This document shows, one piece after another, positions 33,844 to 43,708 of a stretch of DNA of 64,000 nt. The position numbers and the translations under genes were made by a program. Each line of letters begins with the position of its first letter. Position 1 is the stretch's first letter. This stretch comes from Bacillota bacterium. Lineage in GTDB: Bacteria > Sysuimicrobiota > Sysuimicrobiia > Sysuimicrobiales > Segetimicrobiaceae. Location of the stretch: NCBI GenBank assembly GCA_021324255.1, contig JAJPJL010000130.1, positions 1-64,000 on the forward strand, in the 5' to 3' direction. The notes under the pieces are model-generated. The model was not told the origin of the DNA. It saw only the letters and a program-made list of their open reading frames with translations, and did no database searches.

Positions 33844-34956
33844 CTAGGAACTCGAGCTCGCGGGCGTCTCCCCCAGCGTGACCGTCTCGTTCACGGTGCG
33901 GCCCTGACGGAGCACGAGGAGCGTCACCTTTGACCCTACCTTCTGGCCGTGAATGTAGGTCACGAGCGTGCTGGGATCCGGCGTGTGCTGCCCTCCGGCT
34001 TGGATGATGACGTCGCCCCGCTGGAGGCCCGCCGCCGCGGCGGGGCTGCCCGAGGCCACCTCCGCCACGAGCGCGCCCTTGGTGTCCGGCGGCAGATTGA
34101 GCTCGGCGGCGAGGTCCGGCGTCAACGGCTGCAGATACACGCCGAGGTACGGGCGGACGACACGGCCGCTCGCGATGAGCTGGCTCATGATCCCCTTCGC
34201 CGTGTTGATCGGGATCGAGAACCCGATCCCCTGGGCGTTCTCGAACTTCGCGCTGTTGACGCCGATGACGCGCCCGTCGGTATCGACCAGCGGGCCGCCG
34301 CTGTTCCCCGGGTTGATCGGCGCGTCCGTTTGAATGAACGTCTCCTCCGGCCCGTTGGGCAGCGTCCGGCCCATCGCGCTGATCACGCCGACGGTCACGG
34401 TGAAGTTGAGCCCGTACGGATTGCCGATCGCGATGGCCCAGTCGCCGGGCTGCAGCGTGGATGAATCGCCGAGCGGCGCCACCGGCAGCGAGGTGGCCGG
34501 GATCTTGACCACGGCGAGGTCGGTCGTCGTGTCGCTCCCGACAACGCGCCCCTTGAACGTGCGGCCGTCGAGCAGCGTCACGGTCAGCTGTTGCGCGCCG
34601 TCCACGACGTGCGCGTTCGTCAGGATGTAGCCGTCCCGGCTCACGATCACGCCCGAGCCGATGGCCTTTTGCTGGATCGGCCCGCCGGGCAGCCCGAAGA
34701 ACGGCACCGCCTGGCCCCCCAACGGGTTCTGCACGGTCTCGACCGTGCTGATGTTGACGACCGCCGGCCTGACGCGCGCGACGGCGGCCACGAACGGGCT
34801 CCGTGCGCCGGCGGGCGCCGGCGCCGCGACCGGCGCGCCCGCCGCCTCGACCGCGTGCGGACGCACATATGACGCGACCGTGGCGCCGGCGCCGCCGCTG
34901 AGCGCGGCGATCAGCACCACGATCACCACGAACTCGATGTGCCGCAACCTCACCAT
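33844..34956 (-). CDS. HtrA/DegP-type serine protease with PDZ domain
   Basis: 370 residues. A single N-terminal membrane anchor (about 7-27) is followed by an Ala/Pro linker and a trypsin-like domain with catalytic His116 (TNAHVVDG), Asp146 (TTTDLAVV) and Ser219 (PGNSGGPL). One PDZ domain (about 260-355, YLGVYLQPLTPDLAAEL ... GLQRGDVIIQAGG) ends the protein. It degrades or refolds damaged exported proteins. ATG 34956 has GAGGGGG about 10 nt upstream; the frame extends far upstream without a ribosome site. Confidence 0.91.
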   Translation of the reverse strand: MVRLRHIEFVVIVVLIAALSGGAGATVASYVRPHAVEAAGAPVAAPAPAGARSPFVAAVARVRPAVVNISTVETVQNPLGGQAVPFFGLPGGPIQQKAIGSGVIVSRDGYILTNAHVVDGAQQLTVTLLDGRTFKGRVVGSDTTTDLAVVKIPATSLPVAPLGDSSTLQPGDWAIAIGNPYGLNFTVTVGVISAMGRTLPNGPEETFIQTDAPINPGNSGGPLVDTDGRVIGVNSAKFENAQGIGFSIPINTAKGIMSQLIASGRVVRPYLGVYLQPLTPDLAAELNLPPDTKGALVAEVASGSPAAAAGLQRGDVIIQAGGQHTPDPSTLVTYIHGQKVGSKVTLLVLRQGRTVNETVTLGETPASSSS

Positions 34957-35182
34957 CTCATCATTCCCCCTCGGGATCCGGAGAATCGAAGCCGCACGTC
35001 GGGGGCCGGATCCCCTGCGCAGACCCCCTCCCTCAATCAATACGGTGCGGCTCCGGGGAGACGTTCCCAGGGTCGACGTTACACGGCCGGCATGACGGTG
35101 CGATGACGGCGAACCGGCCCCGCGGGCCGGGCTCGACGGCGCGGAACGGCCGCACGGGCGCGCCGCCACCGCCGGCTCAAGC

Positions 35183-36136
35183 CTACCGGTCGCGGGTCAA
35201 CAGATAAATCGCCAGGTCGTGCAGCCAGCGGCCCCGGGCGCCGAGCGGCTCGAGGGCCAGGACCGCCTGCGCCGTCGCCTCCTGCGCGAGCTCGCGCGCG
35301 GCGGTCACGCCGAACACGCCGGGAAAGGTCAGCTTGGCCTGCGCCGCGTCGCTGCCGGTGTGCTTGCCGAGCGCCGTTTCATCGCCGAGCACGTCCAGGA
35401 GGTCGTCCACGATCTGAAACGCGAGCCCGACGTGGGCGCCGTATCGCGCGAGCGCGTCCAGGGCCGCGTCCGATGCGCCGCCGAGCAGGCCGCCGATGCG
35501 GAGACAGGCCTCGATCAGCGCGCCGGTCTTGAGCCGGTGGATCTCTCGAACGTCGCGGGATCGATCGCGCGCCGCCAACAGATCGAGCGTCTGCCCGCCG
35601 ACCATACCCCGCGCTCCGATCCCCGTCGCGAGCGCGGCGATCGCGCGGACGACGCGGTCGGGGGCGATGCCCGGCACGCCGGCGTTCCGCGCCAGCAGGT
35701 CGAACCCCAGAGCCTGGAGCCCGTCGCCGGCAAGGACGGCGAGCGCGTCGCCGTAGACGACGTGACACGTCGGCCGCCCGCGCCGGGTCGGCGAATCGTC
35801 CATCGCCGGCAGGTCGTCGTGGACGAGCGAGTAAGTGTGGACGAGCTCGACGGCGCACGCCGCCGGCAGGACCGCGTCGGCCGCGGTTCCCCCAACCTCG
35901 GCCGCGGCGATGACCAGGAGCGGGCGGAGCCGCTTCCCGCCCGCAAACACGCTGTACCGCATCGCCTCGTGCAGCGTGGGAGGCACGCCATTCGCGCCGA
36001 GGAGCCGGTCGAGCCCGTCTTCAACCGCGCGGCGATCGGCCCTCAGACGCGCTTCGACCGCCAGGCGCGCCTGGGGCGACAGGACGAGGGTCGGACCCGC
36101 AGGCGACACGCCCGCCTGTTCACCGCCGCCCGTCAT
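35183..36136 (-). CDS. ispA: Prenyl (geranyl/farnesyl) diphosphate synthase
   Basis: 317 residues. The first Asp-rich motif is in LVHDDLPAMDDSPTRRGRPT and the second in FQIVDDLLDVLGD. KRLRPLL is the IPP-binding arginine region. The spacing DDxxxxD in the first motif (DDLPAMD) is typical of bacterial IspA. It makes FPP, the substrate of HpnC/HpnD encoded upstream in the same operon, and is its last gene, 5 bp after hpnG. ATG 36136 is the best start. Confidence 0.9.
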   Translation of the reverse strand: MTGGGEQAGVSPAGPTLVLSPQARLAVEARLRADRRAVEDGLDRLLGANGVPPTLHEAMRYSVFAGGKRLRPLLVIAAAEVGGTAADAVLPAACAVELVHTYSLVHDDLPAMDDSPTRRGRPTCHVVYGDALAVLAGDGLQALGFDLLARNAGVPGIAPDRVVRAIAALATGIGARGMVGGQTLDLLAARDRSRDVREIHRLKTGALIEACLRIGGLLGGASDAALDALARYGAHVGLAFQIVDDLLDVLGDETALGKHTGSDAAQAKLTFPGVFGVTAARELAQEATAQAVLALEPLGARGRWLHDLAIYLLTRDR

Positions 36137-36141
36137 GCCGC

Positions 36142-36813
36142 TTACCGCCCCCCGGCCGGCAGACCGGCCGGGCGCGGATCCCGCGGCCCCGCGTGCGCGA
36201 CGACCTGCCCGATACGCGGCAGCGCCGCCGCCACGACGGTCGCGGCCCGGCGCGCGTACCGCGGCGCTGCGCCGAGGAGCCATATCGCCTCACCCCATGC
36301 CCGCGGACGCACGAGGACCGACGCTGGCCGCTGCCACGCCGGCCCGAGTTCGCGGCACGGGGCATCGAGCACGACCCTCACCGCGGCGAGACGCGGAGCG
36401 TCGATGATGCCGGTCTCCATGTCGACCGCGGCGCAGCCGCGGGCCGCCCAGGCTCCGCGAGCAGCGCCCCGCACGAACTCGGACGCCGTTCCGATCGGCC
36501 GGCACTCCGGGAGCCATCCACACCGGCGGGCGGCCGCGACGAGCGCGTCCACGAGCGCGGGATCGCAGTCCGCCCAACGGCCGTCCGGCCGGAGCACCCG
36601 CCTCGGAATCACGACCGCGCCCGGGCGGACGCCGGGATCCACGCTGCCGGCGAGACCGCACGTGATGACCGCGCCGTCGAACGCCCCGCTGCGCAGGCGG
36701 CCGAGGCCGATCCCCGCGGCGATGATGCGTGCGCCCCGGATCGTCCGGCGCACAGCCCACGCTTCGAGACCGGTCGCGGCCAGCACGGTGACCGGCTCCG
36801 TGCTAGGAGACAT
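36142..36813 (-). CDS. hpnG: Hopanoid-associated phosphorylase (adenosylhopane to ribosylhopane)
   Basis: 223 residues of nucleoside-phosphorylase fold. AAGIGLGRLRSGAFDGAVIT and CGLAGSVDPGVRPGAVVIP are strand-loop elements of the family, and AAVDMETGIIDAP carries the ME-type ribose-contact motif. HpnG removes adenine from adenosylhopane. It overlaps hpnA by 11 bp and sits between hpnA and ispA, which fixes the assignment better than the fold alone. Confidence 0.83.
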   Translation of the reverse strand: MSPSTEPVTVLAATGLEAWAVRRTIRGARIIAAGIGLGRLRSGAFDGAVITCGLAGSVDPGVRPGAVVIPRRVLRPDGRWADCDPALVDALVAAARRCGWLPECRPIGTASEFVRGAARGAWAARGCAAVDMETGIIDAPRLAAVRVVLDAPCRELGPAWQRPASVLVRPRAWGEAIWLLGAAPRYARRAATVVAAALPRIGQVVAHAGPRDPRPAGLPAGGR

Positions 36814-37789
36814 AGCCCTCCGTCCGGTACCAGGCCACCGCGCGCTCGAGCGCCGGATACACCGGCCCCGGCGCGTAGCCCAATTCGGCCCGCGCCTTTG
36901 TGCTGTCGACATACATCCGCTCGGCGGACATCCGCACGCCCTCGAGCGGGATCCGGGGCACGCTGCCCGGCCGGAGCCGGCACCGCGCCTCGTCCGCGTA
37001 GCCCAGGGCCAGCGCCAGCCGGTACGGGATGCGGCGGCGCGGGACCGGCCTGCCGGTCGCGTCGCCGAGCGCCCGCCAGAGGTCTCCGAACGACATGTTG
37101 TCGCCGCCGACGAGATATCGCTCCCGGGGGCGGCCGCGCTCCAACGCGAGGATGTGGGCGCGCGCGACGTCCTCGACCGCCACGAGGTTGCACCCGCCGC
37201 CGGGAGGCGCGGCGAAGATGCGACCCCGGGCAAAATCCAGAATGAGCCGGCCCGTCGGCGTCGGCTTCCAGTCGCCGGGACCGATCGGCATGGTCGGCAA
37301 CACCAGCACCACCGGCACCCGGGCGGCCAGCGCCGCGTATTCCTGCTCGACTTTCGACCGGTGGTAGCCGGCACCGGGCCCGAGGGGCGCGCGGTCGTGC
37401 TCGGTCGCGGGCCGCCCGTCGGACCGGGCAGGGCCCACGGTCGCGGAGCTCGAGGTGACCACCGCGCGCTCGACGCCCGCGATGCGCGCCGCCTCGAGGA
37501 GGCCCGCCGTGCCGGCCACATTGACGGCGCGGAGCTCGGCGCGGTCGGCGGGCGTAAAGGAGTACAGGGCCGCGCAGTGCACGAGATAGCGGCACCCCCG
37601 GAGCGCCGGCACGAGCTCGCCCGGCCGGCGCAGATCGCCCAGCACCGGCTCGGCGCCCTCGACCGTCTCCCCGGGGCGCCGCACGAGCGCCCGCACCCGG
37701 TAGCCCTCGGCGCGGAGGGCATGGAGCACGTGGCGGCCGATGAAGCCGGTGGCGCCCGTCAGGAAGACGTAGTGCCCCTCAGTGCCCAC
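36803..37789 (-). CDS. hpnA: Hopanoid-associated sugar epimerase/reductase, extended SDR
   Basis: 328 residues from a GTG at 37787-37789, which overlaps the hpnH stop by 11 bp. The NAD(P) fold is VFLTGATGFIGRHVLHALRA, the catalytic region is VTSSSATVGPA and the YxxxK is YHRSK. VLVLPTMPIGPGDWKPTPTG is typical of HpnA. It probably modifies the C5 side chain of extended hopanoids. The frame could be read from 37849, but that would overlap hpnH by 71 bp. Confidence 0.87.
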   Translation of the reverse strand: MGTEGHYVFLTGATGFIGRHVLHALRAEGYRVRALVRRPGETVEGAEPVLGDLRRPGELVPALRGCRYLVHCAALYSFTPADRAELRAVNVAGTAGLLEAARIAGVERAVVTSSSATVGPARSDGRPATEHDRAPLGPGAGYHRSKVEQEYAALAARVPVVLVLPTMPIGPGDWKPTPTGRLILDFARGRIFAAPPGGGCNLVAVEDVARAHILALERGRPRERYLVGGDNMSFGDLWRALGDATGRPVPRRRIPYRLALALGYADEARCRLRPGSVPRIPLEGVRMSAERMYVDSTKARAELGYAPGPVYPALERAVAWYRTEGYVS

Positions 37790-38786
37790 GCGCCGCCCGC
37801 AGCGACTCCCGGAGCGATCCCAGCGTGGCGACCACGGCGGTGGGTTCATAGCCGCAGTGCGCCATGCAGTTCGCGCACTTCGGGTGGCGGCCCCGGCCGT
37901 ATTGGGACCAATCCGTGTCGTCGATCAGCTCGCGAAAGGTCTTCGCGTACCCGCCGTCCGCCATCAGGTAGCACGGCCGCTGCCAGCCGAACACCGAGTA
38001 GGACGGCACGCCCCACGCGGTGCAGGCAAAATCGACCTTGCCCTCCAGGAAGTCGAGGTACAGCGGCGTGTGGTTGAGCCGCCACTTCCGCCGCCGGCCC
38101 CCGGAAAAAGCCTCCCGGAAGATCGCCCGCGTCCGCTCCACGGTCAGGAAGTTGGATTTGTTCGGCGCCTTTTCGTACGCGTACCCGGGGGCGATCTGCA
38201 TGCGGTCCACCCCCAGCTCATCGTTGATGAAATCGAGCACCTCGCGGATCGACGCGGCGTCGTCCGTGGCGAAGAACGTGGTGTTGGTGGTAACCCGGAA
38301 GCCGCGCCGCTGCGCCGCGCGGATGGCGTCCACGGCGATGTCGAACACGCCGTCGCGGCAGACCGACCGGTCGTGGCGCTCCCGCTTGCCGTCGAGGTGG
38401 ATCGACCACACGAAGTACGGGGACGGCGTGAAGAGGTCCAGCTTCTTCCGCATCAAGAGCGTGTTCGTATTCAGATAGACAAACCGGCGGCGCTTGACGA
38501 GCGCCTCCGCGATGAGGTGGATCTCCGGGTGGACGAGCGGCTCGCCGCCGGCGATGGACACCACCGGCGCGCCGCACTCCTCCGCGGCGTGCAGGCACTC
38601 GTCGACGCTGAGGCGCCGGGACAGCACCTCCTCGGGGTGCTGGATCTTGCCGCAGCCGGCGCACGCCAGGTTGCACCGGAACAGCGGCTCCAGCTGCAGG
38701 ACGAGCGGGAATTTTTGAACGCCCCGCAGACGGTTGCGGAGCACCCACGAGGCCACGGCGACCTTTTCACGCAACGGAACGCTCAT
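37779..38786 (-). CDS. hpnH: Radical SAM adenosylhopane synthase
   Basis: 335 residues. The [4Fe-4S] cluster motif CxxxCxxC is in LFRCNLACAGCGKI and the SAM-binding GGEPL in SIAGGEPLVHPEI. A C-terminal Cys-rich segment (PKCANCMAHCGYEPTAVVAT) is characteristic of HpnH. It joins the 5'-deoxyadenosyl group to diploptene, the first step to extended hopanoids. The gene begins 6 bp after shc. Confidence 0.93.
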   Translation of the reverse strand: MSVPLREKVAVASWVLRNRLRGVQKFPLVLQLEPLFRCNLACAGCGKIQHPEEVLSRRLSVDECLHAAEECGAPVVSIAGGEPLVHPEIHLIAEALVKRRRFVYLNTNTLLMRKKLDLFTPSPYFVWSIHLDGKRERHDRSVCRDGVFDIAVDAIRAAQRRGFRVTTNTTFFATDDAASIREVLDFINDELGVDRMQIAPGYAYEKAPNKSNFLTVERTRAIFREAFSGGRRRKWRLNHTPLYLDFLEGKVDFACTAWGVPSYSVFGWQRPCYLMADGGYAKTFRELIDDTDWSQYGRGRHPKCANCMAHCGYEPTAVVATLGSLRESLRAARGH

Positions 38787-38792
38787 CGGTTC

Positions 38793-40736
38793 TCACCTCA
38801 CCAAGAGGTCGTGCCGCTCCCGAGGGGCGGCCGGGATTTCTGCCGCCGCCGCGTGGGCGAGCGCCAGCATCGGAAACACGTGCCGGTACAGATGGTAATT
38901 GATGTAGAAGTCGCGCGGGAACCCCGTGCCGGTGAACTCGGGCTCCTCCCAGGTCCCCCCGCGCTGCGCCGCCGCGAGAAACGCCAGCCCGCGCTGGCAG
39001 GCCGGATGCCGCCCCTGACCCGCGAGCTGGAGCGCCAGGACCGCCCAGGCGGTTTGTGACGGGGTGCTCCGGCCGACCCCCGCAAACGACGCGTCCTCGT
39101 AAGAATAGCAGGTCTCACCCCATCCGCCGTCGGGCTGCTGCACCGAGAGCAGCCACGCGGCGGCGCGCGCCACCATCGCGGGGCCGGCGCCGACCGCGGC
39201 GAGCCCCGAGATCACGCACCATGTCCCGTAGATGTAGTTCACGCCCCAGCGGCCCCACCAGGCGCCCCCGGGCTGCTGCGTCGCCGCGAGATAGCGCAGC
39301 GCGTCGCGGACGACGCCGTCACGGCCGTCCACGCCGAGCGCCCCGAGCATCTCCACCACGTGCGCCGTCACGTCCTCCGACGGCGGGTCCAGGACCGCGC
39401 CGAAGTCGCAAAACGGCAGCCGCGTGATCACCCGGCGCGTATTGTTGCGGTCAAAGGCGCCCCAGGCGCCCCCGCGCGACCGCATCGCGAGCACCCAGCG
39501 GCGGGCGCGCTCGATCGCGTCGCGGGCGAGCGTTGCGGCGCCGCTCTCCAGCAGCGCGACCACGACGACGGCGGTGTCGTCGATGTCCGGGTACAGGTCG
39601 TTGTCGAACTCGAACGCCCACCCGCCGCACGGGACGCGGGGACTCCGCACGGCCCAGTCGCCCGGGACGTCGATTTGCTCGGCGAGGATCCACCGGACCG
39701 CCGCGCGCACGTGCGGCTCGTCGAGCCGGTGCCCGGCCGCGGCGAGCGCCCGGAGCGCCCACGCGGTGTCCCACACCGGCGACATGCAGGCCTGAAACCG
39801 CCACCCGTCCGCGTCGTCGATGGAGAACCGGCGCATGCCCTCGAGCCCGCGCCGCATGACCGGATGGTCGGCCCCCATCCCCTCCAGCGCCAGCGCGATG
39901 AGCGAGTACACCCACGGCGGCTGGATGCCGCCCCAGCTCCCGTCCGCCTCCTGACGGTCCTGAATCCACTGCACGACGCGCCGGCGCGCCGCGGCGCGCC
40001 CCGGCTTCCACGGCGAGCGCTCGTACATCTTGAGGAACGCGTCGGCCCACCACAGCGGGCCGCCGCCCGGCACGCGCGCCAGCGATCCCTGGGTGCCCTC
40101 GAGCACCACCTCGGGGAGGGCCACGCCGAGCGGGCGTACGGGGCGGTGGGCCAGCACGATCGTGAGCGGCGCGATCGTCCCCCGGGCCCAGCACGCGAAA
40201 TCGTACAGATTGAACGGGACGAACGGTGGCAGATACACGATCTCCGGCGGGATCGTGGGGATCCCCGCCCACGGATACTGGCCGAACAGAGCGAGCCAGA
40301 TCTTCGTGAACACCCGAGCGCGCAACACGCCGCCGAGCGAGCGGATGACGTCGAGCGCCCGCCGCATCGGCGCGGCCCCCGGGTCCACTCCGAGCACCCG
40401 GAGCGCCGCGTATGCCTCGATCGTCGTGCTCAGGTCCGCGGGCGCCTCGTAGTAGAGGCCCCACGATCCGTCCTCGCGCTGCGCGCCGAGAATGTGGCGG
40501 ACCGCCCCCGCACGCACGCCCTGCACGTCCAGCCCGAGGAAGCGCAGCAGCAGCACGTGCTCCGCGGTCATCGTCACATTGGTCTCCAGCTCCGCGGTCC
40601 ACCAGCCGTCGGGATGCTGGCGTTCGAGGAGCCAGGTCACGGCCGCCGCGAGGGCGCCGCCGGCGTCGCCGCCGTACGGCGGCGCGGGCCGCCGCGTCTC
40701 CCTGGCCCGCTCGTCGAACCCGCGCCCGGACATCAT
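38793..40736 (-). CDS. shc: Squalene-hopene cyclase
   Basis: 647 residues. The catalytic DxDD motif is in NDLYPDIDDTAVVVVALL. Several QW repeats are visible (for example QEADGSWGGIQPPW, QPGGAWWGRWGVNYIYGTW, QQPDGGWGETCYSYEDASFA). It cyclises squalene to hopene on the membrane. ATG 40736 overlaps the hpnE stop (ATGA). Length and motif order are normal for bacterial SHC. Confidence 0.95.
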   Translation of the reverse strand: MMSGRGFDERARETRRPAPPYGGDAGGALAAAVTWLLERQHPDGWWTAELETNVTMTAEHVLLLRFLGLDVQGVRAGAVRHILGAQREDGSWGLYYEAPADLSTTIEAYAALRVLGVDPGAAPMRRALDVIRSLGGVLRARVFTKIWLALFGQYPWAGIPTIPPEIVYLPPFVPFNLYDFACWARGTIAPLTIVLAHRPVRPLGVALPEVVLEGTQGSLARVPGGGPLWWADAFLKMYERSPWKPGRAAARRRVVQWIQDRQEADGSWGGIQPPWVYSLIALALEGMGADHPVMRRGLEGMRRFSIDDADGWRFQACMSPVWDTAWALRALAAAGHRLDEPHVRAAVRWILAEQIDVPGDWAVRSPRVPCGGWAFEFDNDLYPDIDDTAVVVVALLESGAATLARDAIERARRWVLAMRSRGGAWGAFDRNNTRRVITRLPFCDFGAVLDPPSEDVTAHVVEMLGALGVDGRDGVVRDALRYLAATQQPGGAWWGRWGVNYIYGTWCVISGLAAVGAGPAMVARAAAWLLSVQQPDGGWGETCYSYEDASFAGVGRSTPSQTAWAVLALQLAGQGRHPACQRGLAFLAAAQRGGTWEEPEFTGTGFPRDFYINYHLYRHVFPMLALAHAAAAEIPAAPRERHDLLVR

Positions 40737-42013
40737 GCCGCGTCCTCGAGGCCGTCCAGCATCTGCCGGGCCGCGCGCCGGCCGCTACGGACGGCGGATT
40801 CCAGCGTATCCGGCCACCCGGTGTCGGTCCATGATCCGGCCAGCACGAGCCGCCGGCTGCCGGTCCGAGGCCCCAGCTTGGCCACGCCGGGCGCGGCCGT
40901 GAACGTGCCCTCGGGGCTCCGGGTCGCCGCGCCGCCCAGGAGCGTGGCGCCGGCGAGCGCCGGGACCGCCCGGCGCACCTCGTCCCAGCACAGCGCGACG
41001 AGCTCATCGCTGGGCCGCGCGATCAGCGCGTCCGCGGCGCTCAGGCTGCAGCAGAGGTACCCCGCCGCCTTTTCGAACACCCACTGCACCGGCGAATCAA
41101 GGAGGGCCGCCAGGTCGAACCCGAGACCGCCGCGGTCGTGCCAGAGGTGGACGTCGATTATGGGCCGGGCCGTGTACCCGGTCACCGCCGGCAGCCCGTT
41201 CCCCCTGTGCGACGCCAGCAGGCTCGAGAGCTGCGGGGGCGAGACGGCCGCGATCACCCCGTCGAATTCCATCACGGCGCCGCCGGCCAGCACGATCTTC
41301 GCCGCGCGGTCCGGCGACAGGTCCACACCGCTCACCGGCGTCTGCAGCCGCACGTCGCCGAGCCGCGACGCGGCAGCCTCGGCCAGCCGCGCCAGCGGCA
41401 CCGCGAGGTACCCGAGCCGCGCGGCGCGCGGGTCGCGCAAGAACGCGGTCTCGAGCACGAACCCCGCGTCCGCGGCGCTCATGCGGTCGAGCGGGGCGTT
41501 GAGCGCGGGGACGAGAAACGGGCGCCAAAACGCGCGCAGCGCCTCCTCGCCCTGACCGAGGTGGGCCAGCCACTGCGCGCATGTCCCGTCCCACGCGCGG
41601 GCTTCGCGCGCGCGCACCAGCGCGCGGGCCACGTCGAACTTCGCCCGCCACCCCAGGTGCCGGTACCGCACGAACGAGGACACGAGATGCCACGGCGCCG
41701 GCAGTCGCGCCGATCGAAGGCGGCTCCGGGCCCCGGCCCGCGACAGCACCAGCACGTCGAACCGCTCCTGCAACCGCACGTGTTCTCCCAGGCCCAGCCG
41801 CCGGACGAACCCCAGGAACTCCGCGTAGCACCCCAGGAACACGTGCTGGCCGTTGTCCACCTCGCAGCCGTTGACGCAAAACGAGGTCGCGCGCCCGCCG
41901 AGCAGCCGGCTCCGCTCGAACAGGGTCACCCGGCACCCCGCCTCGGCGAGATCCACCGCGGCGGCGAGCCCCGCGAGGCCCGCGCCGACGACACCTACGC
42001 GGTGCGCAGCCAC
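40733..42013 (-). CDS. hpnE: Hydroxysqualene dehydroxylase
   Basis: 426 residues from a GTG at 42011-42013. FAD/NAD fold VGVVGAGLAGLAAAVDLAEA, then VTLFERSRLLGGRATSF, and C-terminal LVLAGSWTDTGWPDTLESAV, as in HpnE and phytoene-desaturase-like oxidoreductases. It reduces hydroxysqualene to squalene, the third step of the HpnCDE route from FPP. It overlaps hpnD by 19 bp and shc by 4 bp. A frame extension to 42235 is hpnD antisense-like and is discarded. Confidence 0.9.
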   Translation of the reverse strand: MAAHRVGVVGAGLAGLAAAVDLAEAGCRVTLFERSRLLGGRATSFCVNGCEVDNGQHVFLGCYAEFLGFVRRLGLGEHVRLQERFDVLVLSRAGARSRLRSARLPAPWHLVSSFVRYRHLGWRAKFDVARALVRAREARAWDGTCAQWLAHLGQGEEALRAFWRPFLVPALNAPLDRMSAADAGFVLETAFLRDPRAARLGYLAVPLARLAEAAASRLGDVRLQTPVSGVDLSPDRAAKIVLAGGAVMEFDGVIAAVSPPQLSSLLASHRGNGLPAVTGYTARPIIDVHLWHDRGGLGFDLAALLDSPVQWVFEKAAGYLCCSLSAADALIARPSDELVALCWDEVRRAVPALAGATLLGGAATRSPEGTFTAAPGVAKLGPRTGSRRLVLAGSWTDTGWPDTLESAVRSGRRAARQMLDGLEDAA

Positions 42014-42885
42014 GACCGCACCACGACGCCCAGTTTCTCCGCCGGCGACAGGTAGGCGCGGGCGCGCAGCGGGAGCGCGGGATCCCGCGCGATGCGCGCC
42101 AGGAGCCGCTCGTAGATCCCGGCCATCGTGAGCACGCACGCCGCGGGGCGCCGCGGGATCATCGCCGCGACGCGGAGGCCGGTCGCAAAGAGCGCGCGCG
42201 CCCGCTCGACCTCGAACGCCACGAGCGCGTTCCACCCGGGACCGGGCCGGCCGTCCAGCAGGTCCCCTTCCGCGATCCCGAAGCGCTCGAGGTCCTGCTG
42301 CGGGAGGTAGATCCGGCCCATCTGCGCGTCCTCGCGGACGTCGCGCAGGCAGTTGGTCAGCTGCATCGCCAGCCCGAGTTCATCCGCCCGGTCGAATGCC
42401 GCGGGATCCGCGTACCCGAAAATGCGGATGCACATCCGGCCCACCACGGAGGCCACGAGCCGGCAATACGCGGAGAGATCGTCCCAGGTGCGGTAGCGGC
42501 GCCGCTGCGCGTCCATCTCCACGCCGTCGATGAGCGCCATGAGCTCCATTTCCGGGATCGCGTACCGCCGGACGGCGTACGCCAGGACCTGCATCACGGG
42601 ATCGCCATACTCGCCGCGCATGCAGCGGCGCACGCGCTCCCGGTGCACCAGGAGACGCTCGCGGAGGCGGTCCGGGCCGATCGCGTCGGCCTCGTCGTCG
42701 ACCTGCCGCGAGAACCCGTACAGGGCGTAGATGGCGACCCGTTCGGCCCGCGGAAGCGCCACGAAGCCCCAGTAAAAGTTGGTGGCCGAGCGGCGCACGA
42801 ACCGGTGACAAAACACCTCGGCCGCGTGCAGGGTGCCGCGCCACGCGGCGCCGGTCCGGTCAAGCGGTACCGAGGTGGCGTGCAT
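41995..42885 (-). CDS. hpnD: Presqualene diphosphate synthase
   Basis: 296 residues of trans-isoprenyl transferase (squalene/phytoene synthase) fold. The first Asp-rich motif is in YGFSRQVDDEADAIG and the second in LTNCLRDVREDAQMGRIYLP. FYWGFVALPRAERVAIYALY opens the domain. It condenses two FPP to presqualene diphosphate. ATG 42885 follows GGGGGGACAGGA and overlaps hpnC by 26 bp. Confidence 0.88.
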   Translation of the reverse strand: MHATSVPLDRTGAAWRGTLHAAEVFCHRFVRRSATNFYWGFVALPRAERVAIYALYGFSRQVDDEADAIGPDRLRERLLVHRERVRRCMRGEYGDPVMQVLAYAVRRYAIPEMELMALIDGVEMDAQRRRYRTWDDLSAYCRLVASVVGRMCIRIFGYADPAAFDRADELGLAMQLTNCLRDVREDAQMGRIYLPQQDLERFGIAEGDLLDGRPGPGWNALVAFEVERARALFATGLRVAAMIPRRPAACVLTMAGIYERLLARIARDPALPLRARAYLSPAEKLGVVVRSWLRTA

Positions 42886-43708
42886 TCCTGTCCCCCCGCA
42901 GCGTGTCTCGAACGGCGCGCTCCAGGATCCGCACCCGGTCCCAGCGCGAGACGCGCGGCCGCGCCAGATCCGTGCGGTAGCCGCGCCGCCGGATCGCCTC
43001 CAGGATGGCGAGGCCGCCCAGCCGGTACAGCGCCAGTTGCAGCCGGAGCGGCACGGGCGCCATGGCCTCCAGGTCGCGCCCCGCCGCCAGCAGCGCGCGG
43101 GCCCGCTCGCACAACGCGCGCGTCGCGCCGGCCATGCCCCCCGCGTCGAGGTCGCACTGCAGCAGATACGTGCGTCCCTTCCCCGCATCGACGCGGACGT
43201 CCTGCGCGAAGTTGGCCAGCTGCAGGCCGATGCAGACGTCGTCCGACAGCGCGACGGCCCGGGGATCGTCGACCGCAAACAACCGCAGCACGATGCGCCC
43301 CACCGGCGCGGCCGACTTGTCGCAGTAGGCTCGGAGCTCGGGCCACGTCTCGTACCGCGCCACGTGCTGATCCTGGACGTTCGCGTCGATCAGGTCGAAG
43401 AACGGCGCAGCCGGGAGCGCGTACCGCGCCACCGTCTCCGCGAGCGCCCGCAGCACGGGGTGCGCCGGGGTCTCGCCGTCGAACAGGGCGGTCACGTCGT
43501 CGCGCCACCGCCGGAGCGCGGCGAGCGCCCGATTGCCGCGCTCGTCTCCGAGATCGTCCGTGGTGCGGCAGTACGCATAGACGCGCGCCAGGTCCACGCG
43601 GAGCCGCGCGGACACGAGGCGCGATGCCACGGTGAAGTTCTCGTAGTGCCGGCAGGCGAGCCGCCGGCAGTACTCGTCCGCGGCCGCTCGCCACACCGCC
43701 GCGGTCAT
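42860..43708 (-). CDS. hpnC: Hydroxysqualene synthase
   Basis: 282 residues, the same fold as HpnD. It has the HpnC-type HYENFTVASRLVSARLRVDL and Asp motifs in YAYCRTTDDLGDERGN and LANFAQDVRVDAGKGRTYL. It converts presqualene diphosphate to hydroxysqualene. ATG 43708 overlaps the stop of the upstream fusion gene (ATGA), tying isopentenyl isomerisation to squalene synthesis. Confidence 0.88.
   Translation of the reverse strand: MTAAVWRAAADEYCRRLACRHYENFTVASRLVSARLRVDLARVYAYCRTTDDLGDERGNRALAALRRWRDDVTALFDGETPAHPVLRALAETVARYALPAAPFFDLIDANVQDQHVARYETWPELRAYCDKSAAPVGRIVLRLFAVDDPRAVALSDDVCIGLQLANFAQDVRVDAGKGRTYLLQCDLDAGGMAGATRALCERARALLAAGRDLEAMAPVPLRLQLALYRLGGLAILEAIRRRGYRTDLARPRVSRWDRVRILERAVRDTLRGDRNARHLGTA

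Noticed and set aside
35219-38077. A 952-codon plus-strand open frame across ispA, hpnG, hpnA and hpnH
   Set aside because: It is antisense to four well-supported hopanoid genes and its translation is Arg/Ala/Gly-rich without any domain; such long shadows are expected in GC-rich DNA.
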